Origin: Sciurus carolinensis
Taxonomy: Eukaryota > Chordata > Mammalia > Rodentia > Sciuridae
Direction of reading: 5' to 3'
Assembly (NCBI RefSeq): GCF_902686445.1
Contig: NC_062229.1
Coordinates: forward strand, 372,001-436,000
Length of the DNA: 64,000 bases
Shown here: piece after piece, positions 63,529 through 64,000 of the stretch
How positions within the stretch are numbered: the first letter of the stretch is position 1
Layout of the letters: each line of letters begins with the position of its first letter
Position numbers and translations under genes: made by a program
Notes under the pieces: generated by a model
What the model was told of the DNA's origin: nothing
The model's input: the letters and a program-made list of their open reading frames with translations, nothing else
Database searches by the model: none

Positions 63529-64000
63529 TCCTGGCCTGAAGGACGTCAGCCACCTTGGACGGCCCACCCGGACTGCCTGACCTCCCGCCCGGCCGCGGCC
63601 GCTCCGAGACCAAATAGAGACGCTGCTTCTCCCTCCGTGGTGCTGCCCGCAGGAGGGGCTGGCCGGGGTCCCCGATGCCCACAGGGGACCAGGTGTGGGC
63701 ACAGCCCCCGACTGAGCCATCTCTCCCGGGCCCCTTGGGCCACTTTCTGTTTTAGCGTGTTTCCTGGTTGAGTCAGAAGGACTGAAGTTTCTCCTTAATT
63801 TATGCTCCCACCAGCCACCTGGGGAGGAAGCAGAGTTGACCGGCGGGTCCCTGACCCTGGGAGGAACCCAGGACACAGGTCTGGTCACCCCTCCAGAGCT
63901 GCCCCCACGGCCCCCCGTTCCCTGGACCAGTGAGTCTGAGCCGGAAGGGGCGCGTGGTACAAACCCCCACCACGGCCCAGGGTCACAACCTGCCACAAGA
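63529..64000 (+). other. EFNA2: EFNA2 3' UTR (incomplete)
   Basis: Non-coding sequence after the stop. No AATAAA or ATTAAA before the window ends; only the weak variant AATAGA occurs (63614-63619, accaaatagagacg). The transcript may run beyond the window. Confidence 0.6.

Overview
The window is a gene-dense, GC-rich piece of a mammalian nuclear genome. Every recognisable gene is a spliced vertebrate gene, and together they reproduce the order known from human 19p13.3: STK11 (3' part, +), CBARP (-), ATP5F1D (+), MIDN (+), CIRBP (+), FAM174C (+), EFNA2 (+). The host looks like a rodent, probably squirrel-like. The STK11 C-terminal region follows the mouse form more closely than the human one, and the short tRNA-derived SINEs (ID-like, one joined to a B1/Alu-like arm) are of a kind common in squirrels. 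The species itself cannot be fixed from sequence alone.

Layout: 1-6.8 kb holds STK11 exons 6-10, including both alternative last coding exons. CBARP runs towards it from 15.2 to 7.7 kb, so the two genes converge. From 15.3 to 17.4 kb is spacer. From 17.4 to 20.65 kb lies ATP5F1D with a promoter rich in CRE, ZNF143-type and NRF1 motifs. From 20.65 to 24.7 kb is non-coding and ends in the MIDN CpG island. MIDN occupies about 24.9-32.97 kb with a 1.6 kb 3' UTR. The 9 kb from 33 to 42 kb has no recognisable protein gene, but it contains a CpG promoter-like island at 34.7-35.1 kb and several enhancer-like elements. CIRBP spans 42.1-45.74 kb, FAM174C 47.1-49.9 kb, and EFNA2 54.2-63.5 kb with a 7.2 kb first intron.

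The genes do not form an operon-like pathway: a master kinase (STK11), a calcium-channel regulator (CBARP), an ATP synthase subunit (ATP5F1D), a proteasome adaptor (MIDN), a cold-induced RNA-binding protein (CIRBP), a small membrane protein (FAM174C) and an axon-guidance ligand (EFNA2). Exon boundaries were set by reading GT/AG sites and reading-frame phase by eye. All six genes whose start codon is in the window close with consistent phases and a single stop. No unknown protein system was found. The most interesting material is regulatory: the ATP5F1D promoter cluster, the orphan CpG promoter at 34.7 kb, homeodomain-motif clusters at 39.4, 50.8 and 62.3 kb, and CTCF-like sites. The split stop codon of FAM174C and a SINE inside the CIRBP 3' UTR also stand out.
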